Source of the DNA: Hydractinia symbiolongicarpus
Taxonomy: Eukaryota > Cnidaria > Hydrozoa > Anthoathecata > Hydractiniidae
Length of the DNA stretch: 64,000 bases
Reading direction: 5' to 3'
NCBI RefSeq assembly: GCF_029227915.1
Contig: NC_079889.1
Location: 8,804,001-8,868,000, forward strand
Position 1 is the first letter of the stretch. The number at the start of each line of letters is the position of its first letter. Position numbers and translations under genes: made by a program. Positions 33,374 to 45,686 of the stretch are shown here, one piece after another. The notes below the pieces were generated by a model. It was not told the DNA's origin, did no database searches, and worked only from the letters and a program-made list of their open reading frames with translations.

Positions 33374-34170
33374 TCAGGTTGGTAAAAGATAACACAAGAA
33401 GTAATAACGATGGATAGCACACAATGCACTTATACCAAACTAAATGAAAAACTTTGGAGAAAAGCACAAAAATGGCTATAGCTAGCTGTCTGTATTGCTA
33501 TCTATTGACACTGACCACGTTAGCTGGCCTGCTAAATATATACGCCAGTTATAGCCAAGATAATAAAATGATTTTACTAAGATTTACATGGATGTAATTG
33601 TATCTTTATTAGCATATAGAAGCATAGAAAATATAGACAAAAAGATATCTTTTCCAAATCTGAGCTATGCAACTTTTAAAATCGCAGATTAAACGTCAAT
33701 TTCACTAACCGCGTCCGAAATACGCATATCTTCACTTAAATCTCAGAAGATCAAGATTTTGTTTGAGCTTTCAGACGAAACTAGAAGCTGTGTGTTCCAC
33801 AGCTAATTAAGCGGAATAATGTTTTAGGAAGAGTTGAAGGAAGTGTGTAATCGCTGCGAAAAATAAACTAAAATTTGATATGGATTCCTCAACAGTGGAT
33901 ACAATGGCAGTAGAGGTATTACTACGCTCGATGACTTCAAACTGTGCGGTTTATTAATGCATGCAATTCATTCGAACTTGAACGTCTACCACAAGAAAAC
34001 AATGTTTTGTTTTGGACTCTCCTCCGTATAGCGTTTTTCGTTATATTTGGTTTACAATTCAGACTTTGTTATTTAAAATAATAATTTTATTTTTGTTAAT
34101 TTTCGCGTGTGGATTTAAAAGTCTTCTGTCTCAACTGTCGCATAAAGCCCGAGTCACACCAGACAAATGG

Positions 34171-34400
34171 GTCATGAACTGTTGTGTACATTATAAAATT
34201 TTTCACATTCGAAGCGGTAGTTGCGTTTATTTCGTTTTATCTATTTAACTGGTCGTTCTCTTGTGGTCACTTAAAAAAACTGCTGGTTCTCCGTTGGTTA
34301 CTTCAAATACAGGTGGTTCTCTGGTGGTTGCTTCAAAATACAGGTGGTTCCGTGGTGGTTATTTCAAAATACTGCTGGTTACTGCTGGCTCCTACTTTAA
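34171..34400. repeat. Right arm of the long inverted-repeat pair
   Basis: Reverse complement of 28871-29047 with one extra internal block. Units read GGTGGTTCTCTGGTGGTTGC, separated by TTCAAAATACA. Together the arms span 5.5 kb. They could be terminal repeats of one element or two inverted copies of a small MITE. Confidence 0.75.
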
Positions 34401-36429
34401 GTAAAATCGTTTATTCTGTATTTGCCAGTAACCGAAACTTGGAGAGCACAAGCAATTTATTTTTAACCACATTGTGAGAACGTTAGCTTTTATGGCACTA
34501 AATTTCCTGATGAAAAGTCATCAACACCATCAGGCTATCTATCGTCTTACTAAAAATAAATACACCCCTACAAGACGGAAGTCTCACAGATAAGATGGAA
34601 ATATTTGGTAAAATGATAGGAAAAGATAAAAACACAAAAATACGTGGCCATGTTTTTAACCGCCAATTTCACTTGCAAAAGACGCGGTAAAAATAACTGT
34701 AAAACAGCGCCTGTTTCTACGTAGTATTGTGCACACCATATTGGGAAAAAAGCGACAAAGTACACGCCAAAATACGCAGTTGTATCTTTAAATACGCAAC
34801 CACGCATAATAATACGCGGCACGTGCAATTGGGTGCAGTCTCGTGTTATGATTTCGCAATTTTGTAATCAGCCACGGTATTAGAAAGCAACAGCGTTAGA
34901 TTATATTTTTTCATCCAACAATATCAATATCAATCAACTGATAAATCGATGCAAGAATATGTATACGTTCTTGCAGGAAATTTATACGGAATGTAGGTTG
35001 ATGGAACATTTTTTTATATGAAAGATCTAAACAGACATTCTGGGTTTCCGAGCAAACGTTAAGCTATGGAGAAAATTCGGCCAGCCGAGGAATTTGCATC
35101 AAGTTTAACTAAATAACGTTTGTTGGTTTGCGATCTCAACAAAGTACATTTTTTTCATCTCATAAGATTTCCCTCCTTAATATACATGAACTGTCTTCAC
35201 GACAAAATTTGTACAAGTATGACTTATTACCATGGTAAAACATTCCGAATCAATAATTCTTTGCAAATTGGTGTTTTTTTTCATGAAAACAGCCGTGATT
35301 TAAATTAATCAAGACAAAAAGCAGGTTTTTAAAGAACAAACAGAACATTTTGTGTCGATCGTAAATCGAATAATTAATCTTAAGAATAATTGTCCTTTTT
35401 GCGGTACGAACGATGCTACAACGAACTTTAGTAATATATGTCGTAGAAGAAGTCAAATGTTTTGAGGGGTCTTGCTATTTATTGAAGATTGACAAAATAT
35501 TACAAAAAGACATTGTCGTCGCCATAATCTCTTAGACATTTGGACGTTTATTAGGAAAATAAAAGGCCGTAGAAACGAGGTTAGCAAAAGATACAAGAGT
35601 TCTGTAAAAGAATAATTTCATAAAAAAATTATTTTGTCTTCGTCTGCGAAATACAATGTCCATGCATAAACGATGTCCAATTTTCTGTTTTGTGGTAAAG
35701 CTCAAGTCACTGAGGTTAAACTGGAGATAAGTTAAATGTTAACGTCATAGCTAATCCATTTAGAGGGTGGTGCATTTGCACAAATAAAATACCTACCTAA
35801 AATATTGAGGTGTATCTGCGCGAGCGTTTTCATGAAAAATATGAGGCTGTTTCTCATCATATATCCATGGAGATAAAGCGCGTATAGCGTGTTTTGCGTC
35901 TTTCCCATAGACCATCTTCCCGGGTTGATGCTAATATGCGACGATCTTGCAGCAGTTTCATTGCATGAATGCCCAGTGCTGGCATCATTACGTGAGTGCT
36001 GAGGGCAAAATATATTCTGGTGCAAGTTTTGGTCCAGTCCAACTGGTGCGAAATTCAAAATAACCGGCGGAAAGACTCAGGACAATAATCAGGTAAGTTA
36101 TAATATAGGGAAATCTGTTGAATTTAACAGAACTAAAGCTGGTGACATCCATGGTAAGAAACATAGTTTTATGGAGGGTTTGCGAATCTATACCAATTAC
36201 CAAAAAATAGGTTATGATGTATCGAATAGACAATGCTTAACTGGAATTCAGGCTATAGATGAATTGCGGCGTGACGTAATGTTTTACTTTTGCATCGGGA
36301 ACAATGGCAGGCATGGCAATCGCAAATGCACAAGCAAAAGTATAAACTGATCGAAATGATAAAAAAAGATTCGGTTAAAAAACGTCTGCTCTTAAAGCTA
36401 GGAGGACAACAGCAGCAGGAAAAACAACT
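34401..36429. other. Intergenic, no gene recognised
   Basis: AT-rich. Two overlapping minus-strand frames near 35732-36233 are longer than average but match nothing known. No repeat structure was identified. Confidence 0.5.
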
Positions 36430-37124
36430 GTTTTCAGTATGCTTTAAATGTATTGAATAGTATGTATAGTAATTTCATGCAAGTGTGATTTTCTACTACC
36501 TGCCTCAATTATTCTAGCCACATTGGTGTTATCGGAGTACAACTGAGCATATTCGTCCCGCAGAATTAAACAAATCCTTGTAAAAAATATTGTTGAGCTT
36601 GTTACTATTTCTGATAGATTAAAACTATCTGTACAAACTACGTTTTTTTATTTTACCGCAACAAACCTTACGTAGCCCGAATCATTGAAGTGAAATGGCT
36701 AGATTTTTTTTGAAGCCCGGTATTCTCTTTAACGTTGTTTAGCCACAACACCAGTTCATTGCCAGCGCTGGTGTCTAACGTTTCCCCGAAGTACAAAGAA
36801 GATTTTATTTTTTCATAAACCAAAGAAGTTGTCTGGTACATAGTCTGGTCAGTAGCCCTATTGCTGAAATTAAGTCCCTTCATACTTGAGCTACTTGCAT
36901 TGTCGTAACATATAAACGCGTTTTGTATGAAAGTAATTCTACCTTCTTTTTATTGGAAAGAGAGAAAAGCATTTTGATTTTGTCAATGTTATAGCCAAGC
37001 CACGTTTTTGTCGTGATGGTTCTAAACTAAACTTATTTCTAATAATAGTAAGGCCGATTTCTTTCAAATCCTGCTCGCTAACCGCGCTTATTTCTTTATT
37101 CAATGTTTTACATTTTACACTCAT
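36430..37124 (-). pseudogene. Retroelement RT-RNase H remnant (DIRS-like)
   Basis: 37124-36939 resembles the end of a reverse transcriptase (LKEIGLTIIRNKFSLEPS). 36883-36690 resembles the connection region (LYFGETLDTSAGNELVLWLN). 36660-36470 resembles an RNase H core with YSDNTNVARIIEAGSRKS. The parts are in different frames and an in-frame stop interrupts the RNase H region, so it is dead. The SDN-x-NV-x-RI motif is typical of RNase H in metazoan retroelements such as DIRS-like families; the exact family is inferred. No terminal repeats were found. Confidence 0.6.
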
Positions 37125-38984
37125 TATTGCGTCGTCTAAATAAATGTCGCATCTTATTTCTTGACCTCTCTATTTTGCAAAAAGTTTTGCAAATGTAATA
37201 ATTATTTTCTAAATTCTCGTACTTGAACTTTCTTAGATCCAAATATTGGTTTACGTGGCGTAGATCCAATACGTGGTGCAGTTTTTATCCCTCAACAACG
37301 GACAAAGGGTAGCAGCAGATCGTTTTCGGCATAATTCTTTTATGCAGCCAACTGAGAGAAGTTGACGCATGCTGTCCCACACAAATGTTTGTCAAAGCTG
37401 AATGCGTTACTAGGAGCTTCGAGGGAGTTGATTCGGAAATCAAAGGAATGTGACAACCGTGTTGTGTCGTTGACAGAACGAAAGAAGGTGCTGTTGTTTT
37501 TCCAAAAGTTAAAGCTATGTTGGATCTGTCCAGCTACCTGCCTAAAGTTATTCTGCGCTCCATTGCCGGCTTTCACACAGCGCAGTCTTAACAATAGTGA
37601 AGTGCTTATTTTAAGTTTTCAAGACCGCTCCCCAACCGTTTCAATCCCCAATTTGAATAAGTTTTATTCATTGAAGAAAGAGCTACTGCTTCATATAGGT
37701 CTTCGAAAACGTCACTGGTGTGCACGAACTGGTTTTTATTGCCCTTTTATCCCTGTTAACAGTGCCTAATTTTTGAGTTGATTCGAGCTTACTTTTTTTT
37801 CTCGTATTTAACACCGACATTTACTGCCAATTTTTGTCCTTAACTTAAAGCAAACTACGCTATTATCAACAACAGTAGCAAAAAAGCCTTCTTGGTGAGC
37901 AAAGATTGTTATTGAAGTAAAATGAAAGCCTGACAGCAACAAACAGTAGCAGTGTTTGAACGCAATGTAACATATCAGTTTATTCAATTAATTATTAACA
38001 ATCAATTTATTTGGTAAGCAAGATTATTAAATTTTGTACAACAGTTCACAAATAACTTTATGACTATGCGTCTTCAAATTTATTTTAGTAAACGATTGTA
38101 AATAATTGTATTAGAACGGAGATGGAGAGCGAACGTACAGAGCACCATGCGTTCAGACTCTGCAAAGTACCAGTACGTTGGGATAGTTATTCCGCTAAGA
38201 TAATTTGAAAAGCTTAAACGCGACAGTGGTTCCGAAACATTTTGGTGCAGTTTTGGTCTTGTTCCTTTCTGCAAGGTGTTTTTTGGTTGTTATACATGCT
38301 TCTTTGTTACATTTACGGTTTTTTGTTTCCAAAAATTTGTCAACACTTTTGTCTTGTTCTTTCTTTCTATTTGTTGAAAATTCCTGCCGCACGAAACATT
38401 GTCAAAAGCACTAATATCATCTGCATTTCAACACTTCTGTAAAATATTTATTAAAAATTGAATTCTTGGTCCCACCTTTGCGTCCGGGGTACTAGTCTCA
38501 CATGCCGTGTTGTGTTTTAGAATCGAGAATGAAATCGTGAGAACCGCATAATTATAGGAAAGACAATCGATTTCAGTGACGTCATGGTAATTATTAAGAA
38601 CTATGCAAAAGATAACAATAGCGTAGTGACGTACAAATTATTCTTAAGTTAAGTGAGACAAAACTGCATTTTTTTTTTCGACGAGATCAAATTTTCAGGT
38701 TCATGAGTGCAACGAATATGGTATAGGCAGGCTGGTGAAGAGGATACAAAAATCAAAACATCAGAACAATCTTTCATTTTGAAAAAGCACAACTTAAATT
38801 TGAAAACATCGAATAATCATAGAAAATTTTGATAAGAACTTTTTGCGCAGTTTACTTTTGCGTGTTAATCTCACGAAAACAAGTCATAACATCTTAGTTT
38901 TATTTTCAATTTTGGTCTTCGTTCACACAGCTATAATCTTTTAATGTATAATATAATAAGCTTCAAAACACACCGCTCATGTTT
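37125..38984. other. Intergenic, possible further retroelement debris
   Basis: Open frames on both strands at 37340-37769 could be upstream parts of the retroelement remnant, but no domain was recognised. The rest is AT-rich. Confidence 0.4.
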
Positions 38985-39590
38985 TTGTTATATTTGTTGA
39001 TAACATCTCGCTTCATAACAGGATCACCAGTTATTCGGTTCTTTTTGCCACTATTAGTGAATTATCCAATATGCATTGCAGACAGCATACTAACAATTTT
39101 CCAATTTTGTCTTAGTAATGTCATTCCATTTCATTAACATAAGATTGTCATGCATTCTGATTTTGACATCAGATGCTTTCGGTCCGTCTTCTTTGTGCCT
39201 CAAAGTCCAATAGCAAGGAGTCTTATGATGATCTAAAACCAATGCCAACTCTTGATGGGGACTTCAATGTGTCAAAGGTTGCCAGTAACTTGGTAGTATC
39301 AGAACTATCTTCTTAATTAGTTGTCTGCACCTGCATAAATAATAAAACGAGACAAATACCCACTACTGCTCTTACACAACATGAACAGTTTGACACCATA
39401 ATGTTCTCTTTTGGATCGTATGTATGCACGAAAAGATAACTGGCCTTTCAACAGGGAAAGATATTCGTCAATGGCAACATTTTTTTTCCGGCGTATAACT
39501 TGCTTCATAGTTTTTACCAAGTTTATCTATAATAAAAATCTAAGCTTTGTTGTTTATGTCAGAAAAATGAATCGTAATCTGGAGCAAATG
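38985..39590 (-). pseudogene. piggyBac-type transposase remnant
   Basis: Successive minus-strand frames read like a piggyBac catalytic domain. First come KLGKNYEASYTPEK and AIDEYLSLLKGQLSFRAYI with GVKLFMLC and a YAGAD motif (39575-39317). Then follow DTTKLLATF, TLRHKEDGPKASD and KWNDIT, and VINKYNKNMSGV (39305-38985). Frameshifts and stops separate the parts. The DE near 39455 would be the first catalytic Asp. No terminal repeats or TTAA duplication were found, so it is a fragment of an old insertion. Confidence 0.7.
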
Positions 39591-41811
39591 TAATCTTTTC
39601 CGACTTATAAATCTTTAGAAAATCTGGGTTTGAAATACTAATAAATAATTACTTCAATACATATCAATCTCTGGTTTTCGTTTGATTCTCATTAGCATAA
39701 TAAAAGTGTTTTAAGAAGTACCCAGATCTCATCAGCATTTGTATCAACCCATTTTAGCAAACACACTCTTCTTCTTGGTTTCAATTCTCTCTATAATTAA
39801 TCTCTTCTTGAGTTTTAAATGCAATAATAGTATTTAATTGCCAGTCAGAAGATACTCATTGAATATAAAGACACTTCAATCTTGAAAACACAAGAGTGCT
39901 GCCTCGTTCACCACCAAGATTTCTTGCATATCGAAATACAATATTGGTCGCACTTACTAACATAAAATGCAATGTTGTAAAGTTAGTTTTTAATTTCGTA
40001 AATAAAAACACGCGTTATTATCTCTTGTGTTATGCGTACATACATTTCTTCCTAATTTGAATATATCTCCGTAAAGTTATAACGAAATTGTCGATCTCTC
40101 GGAGGAGTCGTCGTCGTACCACGGCAAAACTAATACGTTATCCGCTTTGCTGCCCGTAACAGTCAACACAAAAATTTATCATAAAAAACATAAAAAAATA
40201 TATATTCATTATTTGGTCCTTCTGAGGTTCGTTAACAAATACATATACGGTCTACATTCGAGCAGCCTCATCGTTGGAGCGCCATAGCGTCAGGTTGTGA
40301 TTAAAAGTGTTTTAGAAAGAAGATAAAGTGAACTACTCAGCGGTATGAAACGTTGACCTTGTTATAAGAAAACCACACTTCACCTTTATAACGCGGTTGT
40401 GATTCCAGCGGGTTAATTAGGTCTCTGATTTTTCTCGAAAATTTGTTGATATATTTATTAAAAAAAGCATTACGATGGAAAATACAGGCACATCGCTCCT
40501 TCATCGCTCTTGTTTTCTGTGATGACATGTATTTCTAAGAAAATCCTACTAACGGATTTAAGCACAATTTGGTCAAGTGACTGAAGTGTCTAATTATGCA
40601 CACATTCAAAAGTTAAAGTCAAAACACCGGACTTCTCAGGCTGGATAGGCTGGCTGAAAATATAAATGTATATATTTTTATATCAAGTTGTTGACAGGAG
40701 GAATTTAAACTGTTAACTGGTTATGACCACATGTATGTAATATACTGATTTAAATAAAGTTAAACTCCTTTTAGCTAACTTTGTTGCCCACTGTGACTGT
40801 TTTTACCACTGTTAGCAGCTAGCTGCCCAAGTTAAGCGAAATTCAATAAAACATTTAAAGCTAGCCAGTAATAAATTCAATGAAACATAACTTTGCCACA
40901 CACAGACAGCAAGATGAGGAAAGCTTAGCCACCATATCGTCAATATGATGTCGAAAATCAAAGCTGATTCGTCGGAAGTTGATGGTTAGTTATTGAATTT
41001 TAATTACTAAAAGTTATTTATCTCCATAATTCTTTAAAAAATTATGCATTATATTTCTTAAAAAAATATGCAATAATCCTGGCCATACTATAATAAATGG
41101 AAGAGTGTGTGATAAACAACAATTATCCTAATAAATACCCCTCAGGCGAATACCTACGATTCCTTTTTGTTGTTTTGTTTTGATAAATGGAAGAGCGTGT
41201 GATAAACAACAATTATCCTAATATCCCTCAGTGTTCATAAAAGTCAAGGTCGTCTGTTTACCTTCGTCTGAAAACAATTAGTTTTAGTTGTTCGAATGTT
41301 CAGAAAAATGTTAATTTTTTGGATAAGGGTGATTACGTGCATTTAATAAGATCTCCAATGTTGTTACGAAATGGCAGAAACCCCCCTCCGTATATAAAAT
41401 AACAAATGTATTATTTCTGAAACCAAAGTTGCTATCTTTAAATAATTTCTATAGCGACAAAAGCTTTATTGTCATTGGTATAAAACCACTGTTAATAGTA
41501 ATTTTATTCAAGAAAGAAATATTAGCATCTTCGCGCAACCTCTTCTAGTAAATTAAAATATCAAAGCAGACGAAACCTCAACAAAGCAAAATATAAAATT
41601 TACGCAAGGTGTTCAATAAAAAAACAGTTCGAATCAAGTTCCGTGTTACATAATTAAATTCCAGCCACCTAGTTAAACTTTCATTAATTATACAAGCGAT
41701 GGAGAGTAATTATAGATAACTATAAGGTCACTGCTTTTTATCCGTATAGACTTAAGATTTCATTCTCGCCATAATGCATACGCTCTATCAGAGTTGTGAC
41801 AGGTTTAAACT
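39591..41811. other. Intergenic with a short direct duplication
   Basis: No gene was recognised. It contains the direct duplication described at 41093-41234. The sequence just upstream of the transporter pseudogene shows no clear promoter. Confidence 0.5.
41093..41234. repeat. Direct duplication of about 50 bp
   Basis: ATAAATGGAAGAGTGTGTGA and the following bases at 41093-41145 recur at 41183-41234 with only a few differences, including the CCTCAG end. The spacer is about 37 bases. Confidence 0.85.
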
Positions 41812-43154
41812 ATGGAAGAAAAAATTGATTTAAAGTTATGGGAGAAGAAACGCAAGTACACCATGATGGTTTATATGTTCCAATTTTTTTTGATTGGAAC
41901 GGAAATAGGTGCAAATACAACAACATTGTGGGTGTACGTAACAACTTTAGTAAAAACTAAAAACCCAGACTTTATATACGGACTTACAGTATTGATGTAT
42001 TACGTTCCAGCAATAATGTTTTCTATGACTGTAGCTCGATATGCAGATAAAACGAGAAATATAAAGTTCATATTGCTGGTTTGCAATTTCATAAGTATGT
42101 TTGGTTGTGTGGTTTAATTCCCTATTCGCCATTTTTCGTGGTCATCGGACAAGCATTACTTGGATTTACGGTTATTACACGACCAGTAACCAGTGGTGAA
42201 ATGGCCAGGTTGTATCCTGTCGGACAAATTCAAATCAAAATTCCCATTGTTATGTCGGCATTATTTTTAGGTCTTTCAATTGGACCATTTATTGCTGTGC
42301 TGTTCCAACATGTAAAATGTTCAATCTTTGGAATACCGATCACATATGGAAACATTTCTGGCCGTATTTATTTTTGTTCGTATTTATTGCTAGTACACAG
42401 CTCTGTATTACATTCCTATCACACGACCTATCAAAAGAATACAGTTTCGAAGAGGAATCCGACCACACTCAACAAGCAGTTGAGTGTGGTCGGATGCACA
42501 CAAAAAAATGTAACTCCGAGTAAACAAAGTACCTTTTATGATGTTCTTTGGAAAGCGTTAAAATCTCCTGATATTATGCTCATTATATTTCTGACATTTC
42601 ATGTTTCTTTTCTTGACGTTGCTTTTTGCCGAATGATTCCAGTTATTATCATTAATTCCCAACTCCTTGCCATATTATGCTGTTACTATATTTTTCCAGA
42701 CATATGGAGTAGGCGGGTTTTTTATGTTGTTTGGGTTGACGAAAACAAAGTTAAAAGAAGAGGCTGTTTACTTTTGCAGTTTTGTTAGTGTTGCAGCCAT
42801 GTTTATATCAGGTTTGTCTCAAATGTTAGTAACAAATGGTTATATGGATAAACAGATAAAATAATGCTTATACTCCTATTAGCTTGTACCATAACAATTG
42901 CTGAGGTTAGAGAACAGATATTCTTGATAGTGGTTTTATCCAAAATGGTATCTTTGCAAAATAAGAGCTATGTGGAAAGTGTTCGAAGTGTCGTAAAACA
43001 AATGGGTTGTGTGTCGGGCGTTTTTTTATCGGCATACCTTGCTTATAATGCTACGCTACTTTTTGTCGTAATATCAGTGACCTGCCTGGTAATATTCATA
43101 CTGCTGTTAGTGCGAAAAAAGTCATTGAAATATCCGAAGGTTATTATAAAATGA
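41812..43154 (+). pseudogene. MFS transporter pseudogene (MFSD8-like)
   Basis: Consecutive frames each carry a piece of one 12-helix major facilitator. 41812-42117 holds helices 1-3 with an ADKTRN loop; 42100-42360 has GEMARLYPVGQIQIK and ITYGN; 42360-42465 has WPYLFLFVFIASTQLCITFL. Then come 42520-42660 (FYDVLWKALKSPDIMLIIFL), 42667-42862 and 42864-43154. At least four frame changes are needed, so no full protein can be made. There are no introns across 1.3 kb, which suggests either a retrocopy or a natively single-exon gene. The GEMARLY and ITYGN motifs resemble the MFSD8/SPX-MFS group, lysosomal-type transporters; the subfamily is less certain than the superfamily. A 16-bp foldback lies at one frame change. 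Confidence 0.8.
42458..42494. repeat. Perfect foldback inside the MFS pseudogene
   Basis: TCCGACCACACTCAAC at 42458-42473 is exactly inverted at 42479-42494 with a 5-nt loop (AAGCA). The transporter reading frame changes across it. Confidence 0.9.
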
Positions 43155-44345
43155 AGCCAAAGTCCAACAAATTATGTACAAACAATTTTTAAAAAATAGG
43201 ATACTTTTTTTCTGATAATAACAACATTTAAGTAATATGAAGTTTGATGATGCAAACTTTGTGTCCAGAATACATCAATCAAGCGTTTTTTAAACCATTA
43301 ATAGATGTTGATATGTATAATTCTCTTATATTATCATCTATTATCATACCTTGGTAACATAATTGTAGCTGGAATGGAGCCTGCTAGAGAAGAGTGAACC
43401 TTAGTGTTTGGTATATGAATACGAGTGTTTGTTATGATGTATTGTAAGACCTTTAATGGAAAATATATCTGTCATTTTCTAAGTATACTGAACTTTCTTT
43501 TTAATCTGAATTATTAGAAAAGGAAAATCACTGTGACTAAGTGGATTTTTAATATTTTTAAAAAATGTAAAGGAATGTGTTAGTAAATTCAAATGCGTGG
43601 AAAAGTACACTTGTATATACCTGCTTTAGCTAGTAAAGCAACCTGTGGGAAAACGTGATTTTATATTTGAGTTCAGGGATTTAAAATAAAGAGTCATATG
43701 CTATTATCAATTTATACAGCTCCATTAAGTATTTTTTTGTTATCAACAATTAGAAGTTCAGCACTGGCTTAGACAAAAAAGTAAAAACAGAGACCGGGAA
43801 TTAATTAAAATGTGAGCGCGAGCCAAAACCAAACTATCAATTGAAATAGACAAATCTTCTTAATCTTAAATCGAGTTGTATCAAATAAAACTGTATTCGC
43901 AATAAACCTCCAATTTTTGTCGTATCGACGTGATAAATTTAAATAATTTCATTAGGTAAAAATTTTTCTATTGCATTCTAATTCGTTGTGACGAGTTTTT
44001 AAACCACCGGAAATGTACTTGCTTTGTTATAAATTAATGTATGGTAAAAGGAATGAAGGTAACAACAAATCATTTTTTGATAATAAGCATTTTTAAAACT
44101 TAAAGAATTTTCCACGGGTTTTTAAATAATTACTTATAATTATTACGGTATTTTTTCTTTCGGTATTATCTTTTTTTTCTTCATTGATCCAAATGACATG
44201 TTTTAACCTCGTTAGCTGAAGTTTCCAGATAAATACAACAACACGATGAATTTTTTTTTTTTTTTTGATTGCATCAGATGGTGAAGAAGGTTATAGTGTG
44301 TAAGGTATTTTAATAAGAAAAAGTTTCCAACCAAGTGTTAAAGTA
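43155..44345. other. Intergenic between MFS pseudogene and claudin-like gene
   Basis: AT-rich, with T-runs (for example 44250-44266). It would include the 3' UTR of the minus-strand gene ending at 44346. No other feature was seen. Confidence 0.5.
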
Positions 44346-45686
44346 CTAGCAAGTGTTTCCATTAAAGGATTTTTCTGTTCTCTGCAGATTTTTTTCTTTT
44401 CCACAATCTCGCGTAAACCTCGAGTCTTTAAAATGCATAAAAAGACATAATAAACTTGTAAAAATCATCATGGAAGCTGCAGCCCACGCAATGTACCATG
44501 GGTAGTCAGCTATTTCCTCAGTTTTGACATTTTTGATCCATCCCATCTTGTACATTCGAATATCATGCATGAATTCAAAATCCCAGTAACCGATAGCAAT
44601 AACCAGAGCTGTTAAGACCAAGACAGCTAAAACAAATTAGGAATATATATTTTATTATTTTTTCAACTTAGCTCCGAATAGCATTTTTTTAAATGATTGG
44701 CAATACATAACATGTAAAGAAATTTACTAGTGCCAACAAAGAAAGGTTTAAAGAAGGAGTGTAATAGAAATTGTATTTTGTTTGCAGCTGAATCGCTAAA
44801 TTTTTGCAGCTTCTGAAAGCAAAAGTTGCCTAATTAGAAGTGTCCTTCTTTATAAAAATCTAATATAAATAATAGTAGAATTTCAAATTTAGACAGAGTT
44901 CCTGTTGGGTTTTATTTTGTTTGCAATACAATGGGAAAAACAAACCTTGATAAAAAAACACAATATGGCGTAACTAAGAAACGCCCAGGCAAAACGTTGC
45001 CGTCAATAATTGAAAAAGCATTCTAACATCAAACTGTCTAATCGGAATTTACTCAATCATTAATTTCATACCTGCTGCCAAGGAAAAACAGCTAGACACC
45101 CAGATCTTCCTTGATTGATGGTTCTTTGTAATAAATAGCTTTATGATCATATAAAAAGTTGCAAGATATTGGCAACACGCTGCTGCGAGAAGAAATGTCT
45201 GGAATGTTAGAAACCAAGCTAAAAATAAATTCAAGTAAAATCAACATGACACGTTTTTTTGTTACAAGCAACAAGCTTTCAGCATTTTGGTACTAGCCCA
45301 ACCCAGATTTTGGAAACTTTAGAAACTAAAAAACAGTAATACAAAGTAAGGATATTGTTTCCTCACTCCTCACTTAAAAATATAGAATAGGGTAAAACCC
45401 GAATCACACTAAACAAAAAAAAAACAAGGCGGGTAAAACTCGTATTACACTAAAACAAAAACGTACCCGGAGCTTCAGTGTAGGGATCCTTATAGCATGT
45501 ATATGACCTCTTGGTATGTCTGCAAACATGAAAGACAGAGAATTCCAAAAAGTTTGTTGCCTTCGGTAAATGTTCCACCTTCCATGGTCTGAACAAAATA
45601 GCCAATGTAAGAGTGATTGCGGATGAGAGTGAAGACATCACTGTGATGGAGCGTAGGAGAATAATGTATAAAATGCTGACCCTTGA
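44346..45686 (-). CDS. Claudin/PMP22-like four-pass membrane protein (N-terminus missing)
   Basis: Three exons join in phase 1: 45686-45467, 45218-45072 and 44626-44346 (stop TAG), giving 215 residues. The first visible exon starts in phase 0 after a good acceptor, so an upstream coding exon should hold the start. Four hydrophobic helices are evident: IILLRSITVMSSLSSAITL, FLTFQTFLLAAACCQYLATF, SLAAAVLVLTALVIAIGYW and WYIAWAAASMMIFTSLLCLF. The first extracellular loop has RPWK and a C-x8-C pair after EFSVFHV, similar to the claudin W…C…C pattern though without the exact GLW. The tail is short and charged. Such proteins sit in the plasma membrane, often at junctions. The paralogous exon at 63587-63809 has the same phase and length. 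Confidence 0.65.
45389..45462. repeat. Short tandem duplication beside a splice donor
   Basis: GGGTAAAACCCGAATCACAC and its near copy GGGTAAAACTCGTATTACAC lie about 42 bases apart, ending at the donor of a claudin-like exon. A similar small duplication (GACTAAAAAGAAATATTT twice) lies at 45685-45722, across the acceptor of the same exon. Confidence 0.75.

Larger units (their letters stand above)
29048..34170. other. Interior of the inverted-repeat pair, no gene seen
   Basis: About 5.1 kb between the two arms. It contains a TA-flanked MITE (31249-32495), a 21-bp foldback (33327-33373) and AT-rich sequence. The open frames here (for example 30912-31193, minus) resemble nothing known. If the arms are termini of one element, its genes have been lost. 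Confidence 0.5.

Noticed and set aside
35732-36233. Overlapping minus-strand frames of 80-108 residues
   Set aside because: No domain recognised; the longer frame does not begin at an ATG.
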